DNA from: JAWWPG01 sp033850885 | GTDB lineage: Bacteria; Actinomycetota; Actinomycetes; Propionibacteriales; Nocardioidaceae | NCBI GenBank assembly: GCA_033850885.1 | Contig: JAWWPG010000037.1 | Span: 124,001-188,000 of the forward strand | DNA length: 64,000 bases | Direction: 5' to 3' | Shown: in pieces, positions 8,614 to 18,150 of the stretch | Position numbering within the stretch: the first letter of the stretch is position 1 | Layout: the number at the start of each line of letters is the position of its first letter | Program-made: the position numbers and the translations under genes | Notes under the pieces: model-generated | The model's input: the letters and a program-made list of their open reading frames with translations, nothing else | The model's database searches: none | Told to the model about the DNA's origin: nothing

Positions 8614-10122
8614 GGGCTGAGCACCGCCTTCTCGGGTCGGCCACCACGCGAGCAGCTCCTCGCGGGCCCGTTCCGGCCCGATCGGGCCCCGGTCCAACCG
8701 AAGCTCGAGCAGGAACCGGTAGGCCGCGCCGACGTCCGGACCGGGCGGGATGCCCAGCGTCGCCATGATCTGCTCGCCGTCGAGGTCGGGACGAATCGAG
8801 GCCAGCTCCTCGGCGGCGGCGAGAACGGTGATCCGCTGCTCGAGGTCGTCATACGTGCGCCGCAGCCGTTCCGCCTTGCGCGCGTTGCGGGTCGTGGAGT
8901 CGGCCCGGGTCAGCACGTGCAGCCGCTCGAGCAGGGGCCCGGCGTCTCGCACATACCGTCGCACGGCGGAGTCCGTCCACTCCCCCGACCCGTAGCCGTG
9001 GAACCGCAGGTGCAGCTCGACGAGCCGCGCCACCGCGTCGATATGCGCCCTCGGGAAGCGCAACGCCGCGAGACGGGTCCGCGCCAGCTTCGCACCGACG
9101 ACGTCATGGTGGTGGAAGGTCACCGACCCGTCATCGGCGAACCGCCGGGTCCTCGGCTTGCCGATGTCGTGCAGCAAGGCCGCCAGCCGGATCACCAGGT
9201 CGGGCCCGGCGCCCAGCCGCGGCTCCAGGGCTATCGCCTGCTCCAAGACCGTGAGGCTGTGGTCGTAGACGTCCTTGTGGCGATGATGCTCGTCGCGCTC
9301 GAGTCGCAGGGCCGGCAGCTCGGGTAGCACGAAGGCCGCCAGGCCGGTGTCGACGAGCAGCGTGAGGCCGTTCCTCGGCCGCTCGGAGAGCATGAGCTTC
9401 TCGAGCTCGTCCCGGACCCGCTCGGCCGAGACGATCGTGATCCGGGACGCCATGTCTCGCATCGCAGCGGACACCGCTGGGTCGAGCAAGAGATCGAGCT
9501 CGGCGGTGAAGCGGGCCCCGCGCATCATCCGCAGCGGGTCGTCGGAGAACGACTCCTCGGGGGTTCCGGGGGTCCGGAGCACGCCGGCCGTGAGGTCACG
9601 CGCCCCGCCGAACGGGTCGACGAGCTCGTGAGACGGCAGCTCGACCGCCATCGCGTTGACGGTGAAGTCCCGCCGGCGCAGGTCCCCCACGAGCGTGTCA
9701 CCGAACGTGACCGCCGGCTTGCGCGACGCGCTGTCGTAGTCATCCGCACGGTAGGTCGTGATCTCGACCCGCCGCCCGGCCACCATCGCCCCGATGGTTC
9801 CGAACTCCCGGCCGATGTCCCACGTGGCGTCCGCCCAACCGGCGAGGACCTTCTCGATCTCGTGCGGGTGAGCCTTCGTGGTGAAGTCCAGGTCCCGTCC
9901 GGCATCGGGTCGCCTCAACATCGCGTCGCGGACCGGGCCGCCGACCAGCGCGATCCGGTGGCCGGCCGCCTGGAATCGTGCGCCCACCTCGTCGATGAGC
10001 GGAGTGGCATGCAGCAGCTCGAGCACCCCGGCGACCTGGCCCGGGTCTGGGCGCTGCTGAGGGTTCGACACGATGCCCCACTGTATGAGCCCCGCCGGGG
10101 CCGGTTTGCCAGCGGTTAGCAT
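8605..10122 (-). CDS. pcnA: CCA tRNA nucleotidyltransferase
   Basis: Adds or repairs the 3' CCA of tRNAs; the two tRNA genes in this window do not encode CCA, so the enzyme is needed. It has 505 residues with the class II head domain: LVGGPVRDAML, the metal-binding aspartates in GRDLDFTT, then RRRDFTVNAMA, then RFTAELDL. An HD domain follows with LLHDIGKPRTR and HHHDVVGA. The ATG at 10122 is plausible; a GTG at 10071 just before SNPQQRPDPG is an alternative, because the first 17 residues are unlike the family. It lies head-to-head with the DUF6049 gene across 36 bases, as in mycobacteria, except that the mutT gene usually found between them is missing. Confidence 0.95.
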   Translation of the reverse strand: MLTAGKPAPAGLIQWGIVSNPQQRPDPGQVAGVLELLHATPLIDEVGARFQAAGHRIALVGGPVRDAMLRRPDAGRDLDFTTKAHPHEIEKVLAGWADATWDIGREFGTIGAMVAGRRVEITTYRADDYDSASRKPAVTFGDTLVGDLRRRDFTVNAMAVELPSHELVDPFGGARDLTAGVLRTPGTPEESFSDDPLRMMRGARFTAELDLLLDPAVSAAMRDMASRITIVSAERVRDELEKLMLSERPRNGLTLLVDTGLAAFVLPELPALRLERDEHHRHKDVYDHSLTVLEQAIALEPRLGAGPDLVIRLAALLHDIGKPRTRRFADDGSVTFHHHDVVGAKLARTRLAALRFPRAHIDAVARLVELHLRFHGYGSGEWTDSAVRRYVRDAGPLLERLHVLTRADSTTRNARKAERLRRTYDDLEQRITVLAAAEELASIRPDLDGEQIMATLGIPPGPDVGAAYRFLLELRLDRGPIGPERAREELLAWWPTREGGAQPAT

Positions 10123-10158
10123 TCAACGCGTGGCCAACCATGGCGTGCCGAGGCCGAC

Positions 10159-12264
10159 ATGACCCTCGCCAGGCGTGTCGCCACGGGACTCGCGGGCATG
10201 TTGGCCCTGTTCGTCGTCGCGGGACTCGTCGAGACCGGGTATGCCGGCGTACCCACCGCCACTCTCGCGCGGATGAGTGGGAGCCCGCTCTCCGTGGAGA
10301 TCACCAAGGTCAGCCCGGCACTGAGGATCGGTAGGTCGCTCGCCCTGGCGGGCACGGTCAGCAACCCCGGCACCGTCCACTGGCAGGACGCCCGGGTGTA
10401 TCTCGAGGTCGCATTCACTCCCGCGACCACCCCCACCGGGCTCGACCAGCTGGCGGCGGTGCCGGTGGGCGCTCCGTTCGGGCACACGGTCACGGATCCG
10501 CACGGCGTCGTCGCGGTGGGCAACGTGCCTCCGGGGCAGCAGCGTCCGTTCAGCCTTTCCGTCCCGTACCGCTGGCTGGCGATCAGCGGCGCCGCGGGAG
10601 CGTACCGGGTCGGGGTGGAGGTCGTCGCGAGTAACGGCGACCCGACCAGCGTCGACAACGTGGTCCACGCCGGCACGCTGATGCCGTTGCTCCCGAGCAA
10701 CGGCCCGATCGTCCCCGCCCAGACCGTCACGCTGCTACCGATCACCGGAACGGTCAAGCGACTGCTCGGCGGCGTCTTCGCCGACGACTCGCTGGCTGCG
10801 TCCATCTCGTTCGGCGGCCGGCTGCGCGACATCCTGGACTGGGCGATACGCGCCTCGACCGACACTGTCCAGGTTGTGGTCGACCCGGCGCTGCTGGTCG
10901 CGATCACGGACATGTCGCACGGTTATCGGGTCCAGTCGCCTCAGTCAGCCACGGCGAGTGTGCCGGGAATGGGTCGCACTCAGGCCATCAGCTGGCTCAA
11001 CGACTTCGAACACCTCACCGAGCAGCAGCATGTGCTGCTGATGCCGTGGGGCAACCCCGCCGCCAACACCCTGCTCCGCGACCAGCTGCCCGGTCCCGTC
11101 GTGGCCTCCATCAGGGCGAGCCGCGGTTTCCTGCCCACCCATGGCTACGCCGCCGGAGTGGCAGGGTGGCTGGTCGACGGCAGGTCGGGGATCCGGGCGG
11201 TCACCGTCATGCACCATGCCGGCGCGGACCTGCAGATCGTGTCCGAAGCCAGCCTGCCTGACATCGCTGCCAACGAGGACGCCTCCGGCGCGACGCCACC
11301 GCTGCTGGAGGTCCCCTTCCGCCATCGGCACATTCCGATGCTCGTCACCGCCCCCACCCTCGCCGGATTTCAGACCGCCCCGAAGACGACCGCCCTGCAG
11401 TTCCGTCAGCGGCTGATCGCCGACGCGGCCGTGCGCTCGCTGTCCGGTGAGACCGACCAGATCACGGTCACGGCGCTGCCGTTCACGTGGGACCCGGGAC
11501 CGGCCGTCCCAGGATCGGAGTTTGCCAGCGCGTTCCGGGTGCCCGTCATCGTCGCGCAGTCGGCCTTGGGGGCTGTGGACCGACCCGGGCACCTTTACCG
11601 CGGGCTGGTTCGCCCCGGCGCAACCGGGGTGCAACCGATCAGCACCGCGATCCTGTCCGAGATCCATGCCTACCGGATCGCCGGCGGGAACCTGGCCTCG
11701 ATCCTCCACACGTCCGTCATCGACCAGCGCAAGTTCGACCGGACGTTCGCGATGTGCGGGTCGACAGAGTGGCGCCGCTACCCGGCACTGGGGGTTCGCC
11801 TCATCGCGCAACAGGCCGAGGCAGCCCTCGGCAGGCTCGCCAAGGTCGCGGTCACCGGACCCCCCTTCGTCGCGATGTCGAGCAACTCGGGCCGATTCCC
11901 GCTCACCGTGACGAACGGGCTCAACCACGCAATCCGGGTGAAGCTCGTCGTCACCCCGGCGAACCCCGCGCTCAAGGTGGCGCCGATCCCGGACGTCATT
12001 CTCGGCGCCGGCCAGCGCAGGGACATCCAGGTGGTCAGCACGGCCGACGGCTCTGGCGTGACATCGGTGCGCGCCCGGCTGGCCACCTTGCAGGGAGCAC
12101 GGTTCGGCAAGGGATGGCGGTTCGACGTCCGTGCCACCCAGATCGGGCTGGTGATCTGGGTGGTGATGGGTGCAGGGGGGACGGTGCTCTTCGTCGCCGC
12201 CGGCTACCGCATCGTCAACCGCCTCCGCGGAGGGCAGACACCGCGGCGCCAGGCCCAGCTCTGA
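10159..12264 (+). CDS. DUF6049 family secreted/membrane-anchored protein
   Basis: A 701-residue protein with an N-terminal signal or anchor segment (residues ~5-28), a large extracytoplasmic region with Ig-like stretches (LALAGTVSNPGTVHW; FPLTVTNGLNHAIRVKL), and one C-terminal membrane helix (LVIWVVMGAGGTVLFVAAGY) followed by a basic tail. This is the topology of the mycobacterial Rv3909 family encoded next to MurJ. A GAGG site precedes the ATG. The stop overlaps the murJ start (TGATG), so the products are co-translated and probably act together at the lipid II flipping step. The biochemical role is unknown. Confidence 0.85.
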   Translation: MTLARRVATGLAGMLALFVVAGLVETGYAGVPTATLARMSGSPLSVEITKVSPALRIGRSLALAGTVSNPGTVHWQDARVYLEVAFTPATTPTGLDQLAAVPVGAPFGHTVTDPHGVVAVGNVPPGQQRPFSLSVPYRWLAISGAAGAYRVGVEVVASNGDPTSVDNVVHAGTLMPLLPSNGPIVPAQTVTLLPITGTVKRLLGGVFADDSLAASISFGGRLRDILDWAIRASTDTVQVVVDPALLVAITDMSHGYRVQSPQSATASVPGMGRTQAISWLNDFEHLTEQQHVLLMPWGNPAANTLLRDQLPGPVVASIRASRGFLPTHGYAAGVAGWLVDGRSGIRAVTVMHHAGADLQIVSEASLPDIAANEDASGATPPLLEVPFRHRHIPMLVTAPTLAGFQTAPKTTALQFRQRLIADAAVRSLSGETDQITVTALPFTWDPGPAVPGSEFASAFRVPVIVAQSALGAVDRPGHLYRGLVRPGATGVQPISTAILSEIHAYRIAGGNLASILHTSVIDQRKFDRTFAMCGSTEWRRYPALGVRLIAQQAEAALGRLAKVAVTGPPFVAMSSNSGRFPLTVTNGLNHAIRVKLVVTPANPALKVAPIPDVILGAGQRRDIQVVSTADGSGVTSVRARLATLQGARFGKGWRFDVRATQIGLVIWVVMGAGGTVLFVAAGYRIVNRLRGGQTPRRQAQL

Positions 12265-15200
12265 TGGCGCAGCCGTCGTCGCCGAGCGTGCTGTCGGCGA
12301 GCCGGACCATGGCGAGCGGCACGATCGTCTCGCGGGTCACCGGTCTGCTCCGGGCCACCCTGCTGGTCGCTGCCATCGGCCGAGCCGTCCACGCGGACAT
12401 CTTCAACGTGGCCAACACGATTCCCAACAGCCTCTACATCCTGGTCGCGGGCGGGGTGTTCAACGCCGTTCTGGTGCCGCAGCTCGTCCGAGCGATCAAG
12501 TCAGACCCCGACGGCGGTGACGCCTACGCCAACCGTGTCATCACGCTGGGGGCTCTGGTGCTCGCGGGCGTTACGGCGATCCTCGTGGTCATCGCCCCGC
12601 TCATGCTCCGCGTGCTGTCGCCCGGCTACTTCTCCAACCCCCACCTCGCCGCCGAGCAGGCATCGCTGGTCGCCTTCGCGCGACTGTGCCTGCCCCAGAT
12701 CTTCTTCTATGGGATGTTCGTGCTGATCGGCCAGATCCTCAACGCCCGCGGCCGGTTCGGCCCGATGATGTGGGCTCCGATCGCCAACAACGTCATCACG
12801 ATCGCGGTACTGGCGGGGTACCTGGTGGTGTACGGCGATGACACGTCTGGTGGGTACAGCACCGGTCAGGAGCTGCTGCTCGGTGTCGGTTCCACCGTCG
12901 GCATTGCGGCGCAGGCGGTCCTGCTGGTGCCGTACCTGCGCCGCACCGGCTTCCGGGTCGGCCCGCGGCTCGACTTCATGGGGACCGGTCTCGGGCACAC
13001 CATGCGGCTGGCCAGGTGGACCGTCGCCTTCGTCGTCGTCAACCAGGTCGCGTTCTACGTGTTGGTCAGGCTGGCGACGAACGCGACAGCGACCGACCCC
13101 GACGCGGCAGGCTTCACCGTCTACTCGAACGCCTTCCTGCTGACGCAGGTGCCGCACTCGATCGTGACGGTCTCTCTCGCGACGGCCACGATCCCGCTGA
13201 TCTCCCGGCTGGCGGCCGATGGCCGGATGAGCGAGATGGCCGAGGAGATGTCACGCAGCCTGCGCCTGGTGCTGGCGGTGATCGTCCCGTTCGCGGTGGC
13301 CCTCGCGATCCTCGGTCCGGCTCTCGCGACGGTGATGTTCAGCTGGGGCGCGGCGCAGGGACACACCGCTGCCCTTGGCACGACGATCGTGGCGTTCGCA
13401 CCCGGACTGCTGATGTTCAGCGTCCACTACATGATGCTGCGAGGCTTCTACGCCATCGAGGACACCCGCACCGCCTTCTTCATCCAGTGCGTCGTCGCGG
13501 CCGTCAACGTCGGGCTCGCCATCGCCCTCACCAGTGCACTCAGCCCGCAGTACGCCGCCCCCGGGCTCGCCCTCGCCTACGGCGCGGCGTACACCGCCGG
13601 AGCCGTCCTTTCGACCCGGATCCTCTCGCAACGCATCGGGGGCCTGGACACGGCCGGGCTTCGCCGGTACGTCGTCAGGGTGGCCGTCGCGGCGCTGCCG
13701 GCCGCCGCGCTCACCTGGCTGACCCTGTGGGGACTGCGCCGCCTCGGACTGGAGGTGGCGAGCCGGCTCGACGCACTGGTCATGCTGATGGTCGGGGGCA
13801 CGCTGGGCCTGGCCGCTTATGTCCTCATCGCAAGGCTGCTCAACGTGTCCGAAATCGCCCGCATCGTGGCGATGTTACGGCCCACCGGCACCGGGAGGGC
13901 AGCATCCGACAGCGTCGATGCCGAAACGCCTACGATGGTGCTGGACCAAGGTTGGGATGACGAGCTCGGCACCGGAGAGGCAGGCCAAAGCCACGTGGCA
14001 GCACACTCTGTCGAGCCGGGCACCGTGCTTGCTGAGCGGTACGTCGTCGAGGACCTGCTGTCCGAGGAAGGCGAGGGGACGACATGGCGGGCCCGTGACC
14101 GCGTGCTCGCGCGCTCGGTAGTGCTGCAGATCATCCCGTCCTCGTCCCCCGCCGCCGCCGAGATGCTCGCCGCGGCAAAGCACGCCTCCCGGGTCGCCGA
14201 CCCTCGTATCCTGCAGGTGCTCGATGCCGTCGACGATGGCGAGCTGAGCTATGTGGTGCGGGAGTGGACCAGTGGCCAGTCCCTCGAGGTGGTGCTGGCG
14301 GAGGGGCCGATGTCGGCCCGCAGAGCCACGTTCCTGATGCGGGAGGTGGCGGGAGCGATCTCGACAGCCCACAAGATGGGCCTGCGCCATCGTCGGCTCG
14401 CGCCCGACACGATCGTGTTGACCAAATCGAGCGGCGTCAAGGTTCTCGGCCTCGGCACGCTCGCCGCCCTGCGTACGGATCCCGCGGAGGACGGCAACCC
14501 CGAGCTTGCCGACACGCGGGACCTCGGCCGGTTGCTCTATGCGTGCCTGACGGCCCGCTGGCCGGGCGGAATCGCCGGCCCGCTGCCAGCGGCTCCCACC
14601 GAGCACGGCAAGCTGCTGCGACCGCGCCAGGTGCGAGCCGGCGTGCCGCGGCCCCTCGACGTCCTCTGCGATCGAATCCTGGGGAGCCCGCCCCGCAGCG
14701 GCGAGCCGATCACGACCGTCGACGAGGTCAAGAACGCCCTGTCGACGATCCTGACCAACGACGGGTTCAGCGAGTCGTCGACCCTGCGGATGAGCTCGCC
14801 CGAGAGCCGCGAGCTCTCGTCGGGCCACCCGGAGCCACCCCCAGCGGTGCTGTCGATGGATGACGGCGGGCCGAGCACCGGAGACCAGACCCGCCATTCC
14901 GCCGCTCCCATCGCCGAACAGCCCGAGCGTCCGAGCATCGGCCGCACCCTGCTGTGGACCATGGTCGCGATCCTGGCCGTGGGCGTGGCGCTCGCTGCGT
15001 TCGCTGTCGGCAGGAAGTTCGAGGGAAGCAACAGTCCGACGCCCCCTTGCGCGACCTCGGTCTGTCCGACCGGCAACACCCCCGGCACACCCTCCGGTTC
15101 GAGAACACCTCCCGCCGGCGCGCCGCTGGCGATCGCGAGCGCCCAAAGCTTCGACCCGCCGCCTGCCGGCTCGGGGGACGAGAACCCTGCGGAGGTGCCG

Positions 15201-15581
15201 CTCGCCATCGACGGGAACCCGTCGACGTTCTGGAACACCCTGACCTACTTCGGCGGACCGAGGTTCGGCGGCGCCAAGCCGGGGGTCGGGCTGGTCCTCG
15301 ATCTCGGGTCCGTGAAGACGGTTGGCGAGGTCAAGGTCACGTTCGTCGGCACCCCGAACAGCCTCGAGCTGCGGGCCGCCCCGGCATCTGCGGCCACCGC
15401 TCCCACCGCGTCTTTCAACGACTACCGCCTCGTGGGGGCGCTCAAAGGTGTCGGCACCACGGCCACTTTCAGGTTGCAGAAACCTGTCCGGACCCGGTTC
15501 CTCCTGGTGTGGCTGAAGTCCGTCCCGCGCGTCCCCGGCGGCTACGAGGGGAAGGTCGCCGAGATCCAGGTCTTCGGGTGA
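12264..15581 (+). CDS. murJ: MurJ lipid II flippase fused to a pseudokinase and a discoidin-like extracellular domain
   Basis: About 1105 residues. Residues ~10-540 form the MurJ/MviN core with ~14 membrane helices, opening ASGTIVSRVTGLLRATLL, that flips lipid II. After a linker, residues ~584-830 form a protein-kinase fold (GTVLAERYVVEDLL). It has lost catalytic residues: the ATP lysine region reads SVVLQIIP, HRD is HRRLAPD, and DFG is GLGTL. One membrane helix follows (~895-915), then a low-complexity linker and a beta-rich discoidin-like domain (~956-1105) with DGNPSTFWNT and GLVLDLGS. Mycobacterial Rv3910 has the same layout; its pseudokinase, when phosphorylated, recruits an FHA protein. 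The ATG overlaps the DUF6049 stop and the stop overlaps the sigM start. A longer open frame upstream is chance coding. Confidence 0.93.
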   Translation: MAQPSSPSVLSASRTMASGTIVSRVTGLLRATLLVAAIGRAVHADIFNVANTIPNSLYILVAGGVFNAVLVPQLVRAIKSDPDGGDAYANRVITLGALVLAGVTAILVVIAPLMLRVLSPGYFSNPHLAAEQASLVAFARLCLPQIFFYGMFVLIGQILNARGRFGPMMWAPIANNVITIAVLAGYLVVYGDDTSGGYSTGQELLLGVGSTVGIAAQAVLLVPYLRRTGFRVGPRLDFMGTGLGHTMRLARWTVAFVVVNQVAFYVLVRLATNATATDPDAAGFTVYSNAFLLTQVPHSIVTVSLATATIPLISRLAADGRMSEMAEEMSRSLRLVLAVIVPFAVALAILGPALATVMFSWGAAQGHTAALGTTIVAFAPGLLMFSVHYMMLRGFYAIEDTRTAFFIQCVVAAVNVGLAIALTSALSPQYAAPGLALAYGAAYTAGAVLSTRILSQRIGGLDTAGLRRYVVRVAVAALPAAALTWLTLWGLRRLGLEVASRLDALVMLMVGGTLGLAAYVLIARLLNVSEIARIVAMLRPTGTGRAASDSVDAETPTMVLDQGWDDELGTGEAGQSHVAAHSVEPGTVLAERYVVEDLLSEEGEGTTWRARDRVLARSVVLQIIPSSSPAAAEMLAAAKHASRVADPRILQVLDAVDDGELSYVVREWTSGQSLEVVLAEGPMSARRATFLMREVAGAISTAHKMGLRHRRLAPDTIVLTKSSGVKVLGLGTLAALRTDPAEDGNPELADTRDLGRLLYACLTARWPGGIAGPLPAAPTEHGKLLRPRQVRAGVPRPLDVLCDRILGSPPRSGEPITTVDEVKNALSTILTNDGFSESSTLRMSSPESRELSSGHPEPPPAVLSMDDGGPSTGDQTRHSAAPIAEQPERPSIGRTLLWTMVAILAVGVALAAFAVGRKFEGSNSPTPPCATSVCPTGNTPGTPSGSRTPPAGAPLAIASAQSFDPPPAGSGDENPAEVPLAIDGNPSTFWNTLTYFGGPRFGGAKPGVGLVLDLGSVKTVGEVKVTFVGTPNSLELRAAPASAATAPTASFNDYRLVGALKGVGTTATFRLQKPVRTRFLLVWLKSVPRVPGGYEGKVAEIQVFG

Positions 15582-16261
15582 CGTCAGGCTTCGACGACGA
15601 CGCGACCCTGCTCGAAGCGCACGTGAGGGGCGATCCCGACGCGTTCGCGGAGCTGGTACGACGACACCGGGACAGGTTGTGGGCGGTTGCCCTCCGCACC
15701 GTTGGTGACCGCGAGGAAGCTGCCGACGCCGTCCAGGACGCCCTGTTGTCGGCGTTCCGGCGCGCCGAGAGCTTCCGCGGCGACGCCCAGGTATCCACCT
15801 GGTTGCACCGCATCGTCGTCAACGCCTGCCTCGACCGGCTCCGCCGCGCCAAGACAAGACCGACCGAGCCACTCCCCGACGATGTTGACAGGCTCGGCGC
15901 GATGGCAGACAAACCGGCCCGGGACGACCCGGTCGAGGCCAGCGAGCGCAGAGCCGACGTGATGAAGGCGCTCGCCCAGCTCACCCAGGAGCAGCGGGTC
16001 GCCCTGGTCCTCGTCGACATGGAGGGCTACTCCGTGGATGAGGTCGCGGTCATCGTCGGCTGCGCTCCTGGCACCGTCAAGAGCCGTTGTGCCCGAGGCC
16101 GGGCCAAGCTGGTACCCCTGCTGGCCCAGTACCGACGGAACCAGGAGACACCGGGCATCGTCCAAGGCACAGGGTCCTCCGAGTCACCGGGGGCAGACAA
16201 CCACCAGGAGACGTCAGCCACGCCCGCATCATCGGCCGTCGACACAGGAAGCCAGCAGTGA
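15578..16261 (+). CDS. sigM: ECF sigma factor SigM
   Basis: A 227-residue ECF sigma factor. Region 2 (residues ~8-75) contains DPDAFAELVRRHRDRLWAVA and ADAVQDALLSAFRRAESFRG. Region 4 (~120-175) contains LTQEQRVALVLVDMEGYSVD and then GTVKSRCARGRAKL. The Ser/Thr-rich C-terminal tail of ~40 residues is dispensable-looking. The GTG start overlaps the murJ stop (GTGA), and the anti-sigma gene overlaps its own stop the same way, so the three are one transcript. The murJ-sigM-rsmA-trxB-trxA order identifies it with mycobacterial SigM. It presumably directs an envelope or redox stress regulon. Confidence 0.92.
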   Translation: MTSGFDDDATLLEAHVRGDPDAFAELVRRHRDRLWAVALRTVGDREEAADAVQDALLSAFRRAESFRGDAQVSTWLHRIVVNACLDRLRRAKTRPTEPLPDDVDRLGAMADKPARDDPVEASERRADVMKALAQLTQEQRVALVLVDMEGYSVDEVAVIVGCAPGTVKSRCARGRAKLVPLLAQYRRNQETPGIVQGTGSSESPGADNHQETSATPASSAVDTGSQQ

Positions 16262-17028
16262 GCCAACCCGAACATCCCTCAGCGGATCGGATAGCCGATC
16301 TGCTCGACGGCAGCCTGCCAGCCGCCGAGGCGATGAGCGTCAACGCCCATCTGGCCGGCTGCGCGGAGTGTTCCGACGTGCGCTCCGCGCTGGTCGACGT
16401 GACGGCTGTGCTGCGCGAGGAAGGCGCCGCCGAATGGACCATGCCCACCGACGTCGCCGCCTCCCTTGACGAGGCCATCGCAGGTGCCGCGGCAACCCGG
16501 TCCGCCGGCGGCGAGGTGCATGAACCGCGAGCAGGCCGGCGCCCCGTCCAGCGGTGGCGTTGGCTGGCCGGCGCCGCGGCCGCGGTCACGGTGGTCGGCA
16601 TCGGCGTTGCCGGGTTACATGCCATCTCCGCGACCAACGACAACGACGCGGCGACGACGCCTGCCGCGCCCAGGGCGGAGTCTGCCAACGGCGCTGCCTC
16701 GGCGGGCGCCGGAAAGCTCGGGCCGACCTTTCGAGCACCCGCAAAGCCGCATCGAGGGATCTCTACCAACCGCAACCAACAGATGAACGGCGCGCCGCGC
16801 TTGACCGCCGGCAAGCTGCCGGCAGAGGCCCGTCGACTGGCCGCAGACCGCACGCGGCCCAGACCACCCGCGTCGGATGGCTGCGCCGACCCCATCGGTG
16901 GCGGCATCTCCACCGTGATCTCCTGGGAGGGTCACCGCGCCGTACTCGACGTCTCGCCCAGGACGAGAACCGCGACGGTCCTCGACTGCGCGACCGCGGT
17001 CCGTCCGCTGTACACGACTGGGTTCTGA
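16258..17028 (+). CDS. rsmA: Anti-sigma-M factor (zinc-finger type membrane protein)
   Basis: 256 residues. The N-terminal domain carries HLAGCAEC (H31, C35, C38), the H-x3-C-x2-C anti-sigma zinc-binding signature. A single membrane helix follows at ~101-121 (WLAGAAAAVTVVGIGVAG), then an extracytoplasmic part with a conserved-looking C-terminal unit (GGGISTVISWEGHRAVLDV). It would hold SigM at the membrane until a signal releases it. The GTG start overlaps the sigM stop (GTGA), which keeps the two proteins at matched levels. The extracytoplasmic domain is not one I recognise as a protease or sugar sensor. Confidence 0.88.
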   Translation: MSQPEHPSADRIADLLDGSLPAAEAMSVNAHLAGCAECSDVRSALVDVTAVLREEGAAEWTMPTDVAASLDEAIAGAAATRSAGGEVHEPRAGRRPVQRWRWLAGAAAAVTVVGIGVAGLHAISATNDNDAATTPAAPRAESANGAASAGAGKLGPTFRAPAKPHRGISTNRNQQMNGAPRLTAGKLPAEARRLAADRTRPRPPASDGCADPIGGGISTVISWEGHRAVLDVSPRTRTATVLDCATAVRPLYTTGF

Positions 17029-17074
17029 GCTGGAGACTCCGGCGGCCCGCGAGCTCGTTGGACGGGCTGCCCGG

Positions 17075-17100
17075 GGAATAGCCGACGCCTAGGATCGGTT
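17075..17100 (+). promoter_or_regulatory. SigR/SigH-type promoter of trxBA
   Basis: GGAAT at 17075-17079 and GTT at 17098-17100 are separated by exactly 18 bases. That is the consensus of the thiol-stress sigma factor (SigR in Streptomyces, SigH in mycobacteria), whose classic target is trxBA. It lies 76 bases before the trxB start and beyond the anti-sigma gene, so trxBA can be induced independently of sigM. Confidence 0.7.
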
Positions 17101-17175
17101 TCACACCGTAGTACTTCACCAGCCCGCAAAGCGGGGTGAGAGTCGTGGCGTGAGCGGATGGAAAGGAGGCCCGAC

Positions 17176-18114
17176 GTGTCAGACGTGCGCACGGTGATCA
17201 TTGTCGGGTCAGGACCGGCAGGCTACACAGCTGCGATCTACGCCGCCCGGGCGAACCTTCATCCGCTCATCTTCGAGGGCTCGGTGACGGCTGGTGGCGC
17301 CCTGATGACCACGACGGAGGTCGAGAACTTCCCGGGTTTCCCCGACGGCATCATGGGCCCGGCGCTGATGGACGACCTGCGCAAGCAGGCCGAGAAGTTC
17401 GGCGCTGAGCTGGTGAGCGATGACGTCACGTCGATGGATCTGCGTGGCGACGTGAAGGTCGTCCGCGACTCGGCCGGAAACGAGCACCTCGCCTCGACCG
17501 TGGTCCTGGCGATGGGGTCCAGCTACCGCAAGCTCGGCCTGCCCCGCGAGGAGGCGCTGTCGGGCCACGGTGTCAGCTGGTGTGCGACCTGTGACGGTTT
17601 CTTCTTCCGCGACCAGGAGATCGCCGTCGTCGGCGGTGGCGACTCCGCCGTCGAGGAGGCGACGTTCCTGAGCCGCTTCGCGTCGAAGGTGACCATCGTC
17701 CACCGCCGTGACCGGCTGCGGGCCAGCGCGATCATGGTCCAGCGCGCCCTGGGTAACCCGAAGATCGAGTTCGCCTGGAACAGCGAGGTTGCCGAGATCG
17801 TCGGCGAGGAACACCTGCAGGGTGTCGTCCTACGCGACACGGTGACCGGGAAGACCCGCCGTCTCGAGGTCACGGGACTCTTCATCGCGATCGGGCACGA
17901 CCCCCGCTCCGAGCTCGTGCGGGGCCAGGTCGACGTCGACGACGCAGGCTACGTGCTCGTGGAAGGGCGTACGACGCACACCAACCTGCCCGGCGTGTTC
18001 GCGGCGGGCGACCTCGTCGACCACACCTACCGCCAGGCCGTCACCGCCGCCGGGACCGGCTGTGGAGCTGCCCTCGACGCGGAGCGTTACCTCACCGAGC
18101 TGTCGGACCGCTGA
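17176..18114 (+). CDS. trxB: Thioredoxin reductase
   Basis: A 312-residue low-molecular-weight flavoprotein that reduces thioredoxin with NADPH. The FAD motif GSGPAG is at 11-16, the redox CATC pair at C136 and C139 (WCATCDG), the NADPH motif GGGDSAVEEA shortly after, and the C-terminal FAD motif is GVFAAGDL. I take the GTG at 17176, six bases after the near-perfect ribosome site AAAGGAGG at 17162-17169, rather than an in-frame ATG at 17158 that lies upstream of that site. The gene is followed by trxA after 36 bases, forming the trxBA operon behind a SigR-type promoter. Confidence 0.96.
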   Translation: MSDVRTVIIVGSGPAGYTAAIYAARANLHPLIFEGSVTAGGALMTTTEVENFPGFPDGIMGPALMDDLRKQAEKFGAELVSDDVTSMDLRGDVKVVRDSAGNEHLASTVVLAMGSSYRKLGLPREEALSGHGVSWCATCDGFFFRDQEIAVVGGGDSAVEEATFLSRFASKVTIVHRRDRLRASAIMVQRALGNPKIEFAWNSEVAEIVGEEHLQGVVLRDTVTGKTRRLEVTGLFIAIGHDPRSELVRGQVDVDDAGYVLVEGRTTHTNLPGVFAAGDLVDHTYRQAVTAAGTGCGAALDAERYLTELSDR

Positions 18115-18150
18115 CCTATCGTTTGACCACATCCACCAGAGGAGAGATTC

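Noticed and set aside
11487..15581. A 1364-residue start for MurJ far inside the DUF6049 gene
   Set aside because: The extra part is Arg/Pro-rich antiphase translation. The MurJ family start lies at the TGATG overlap at 12264.
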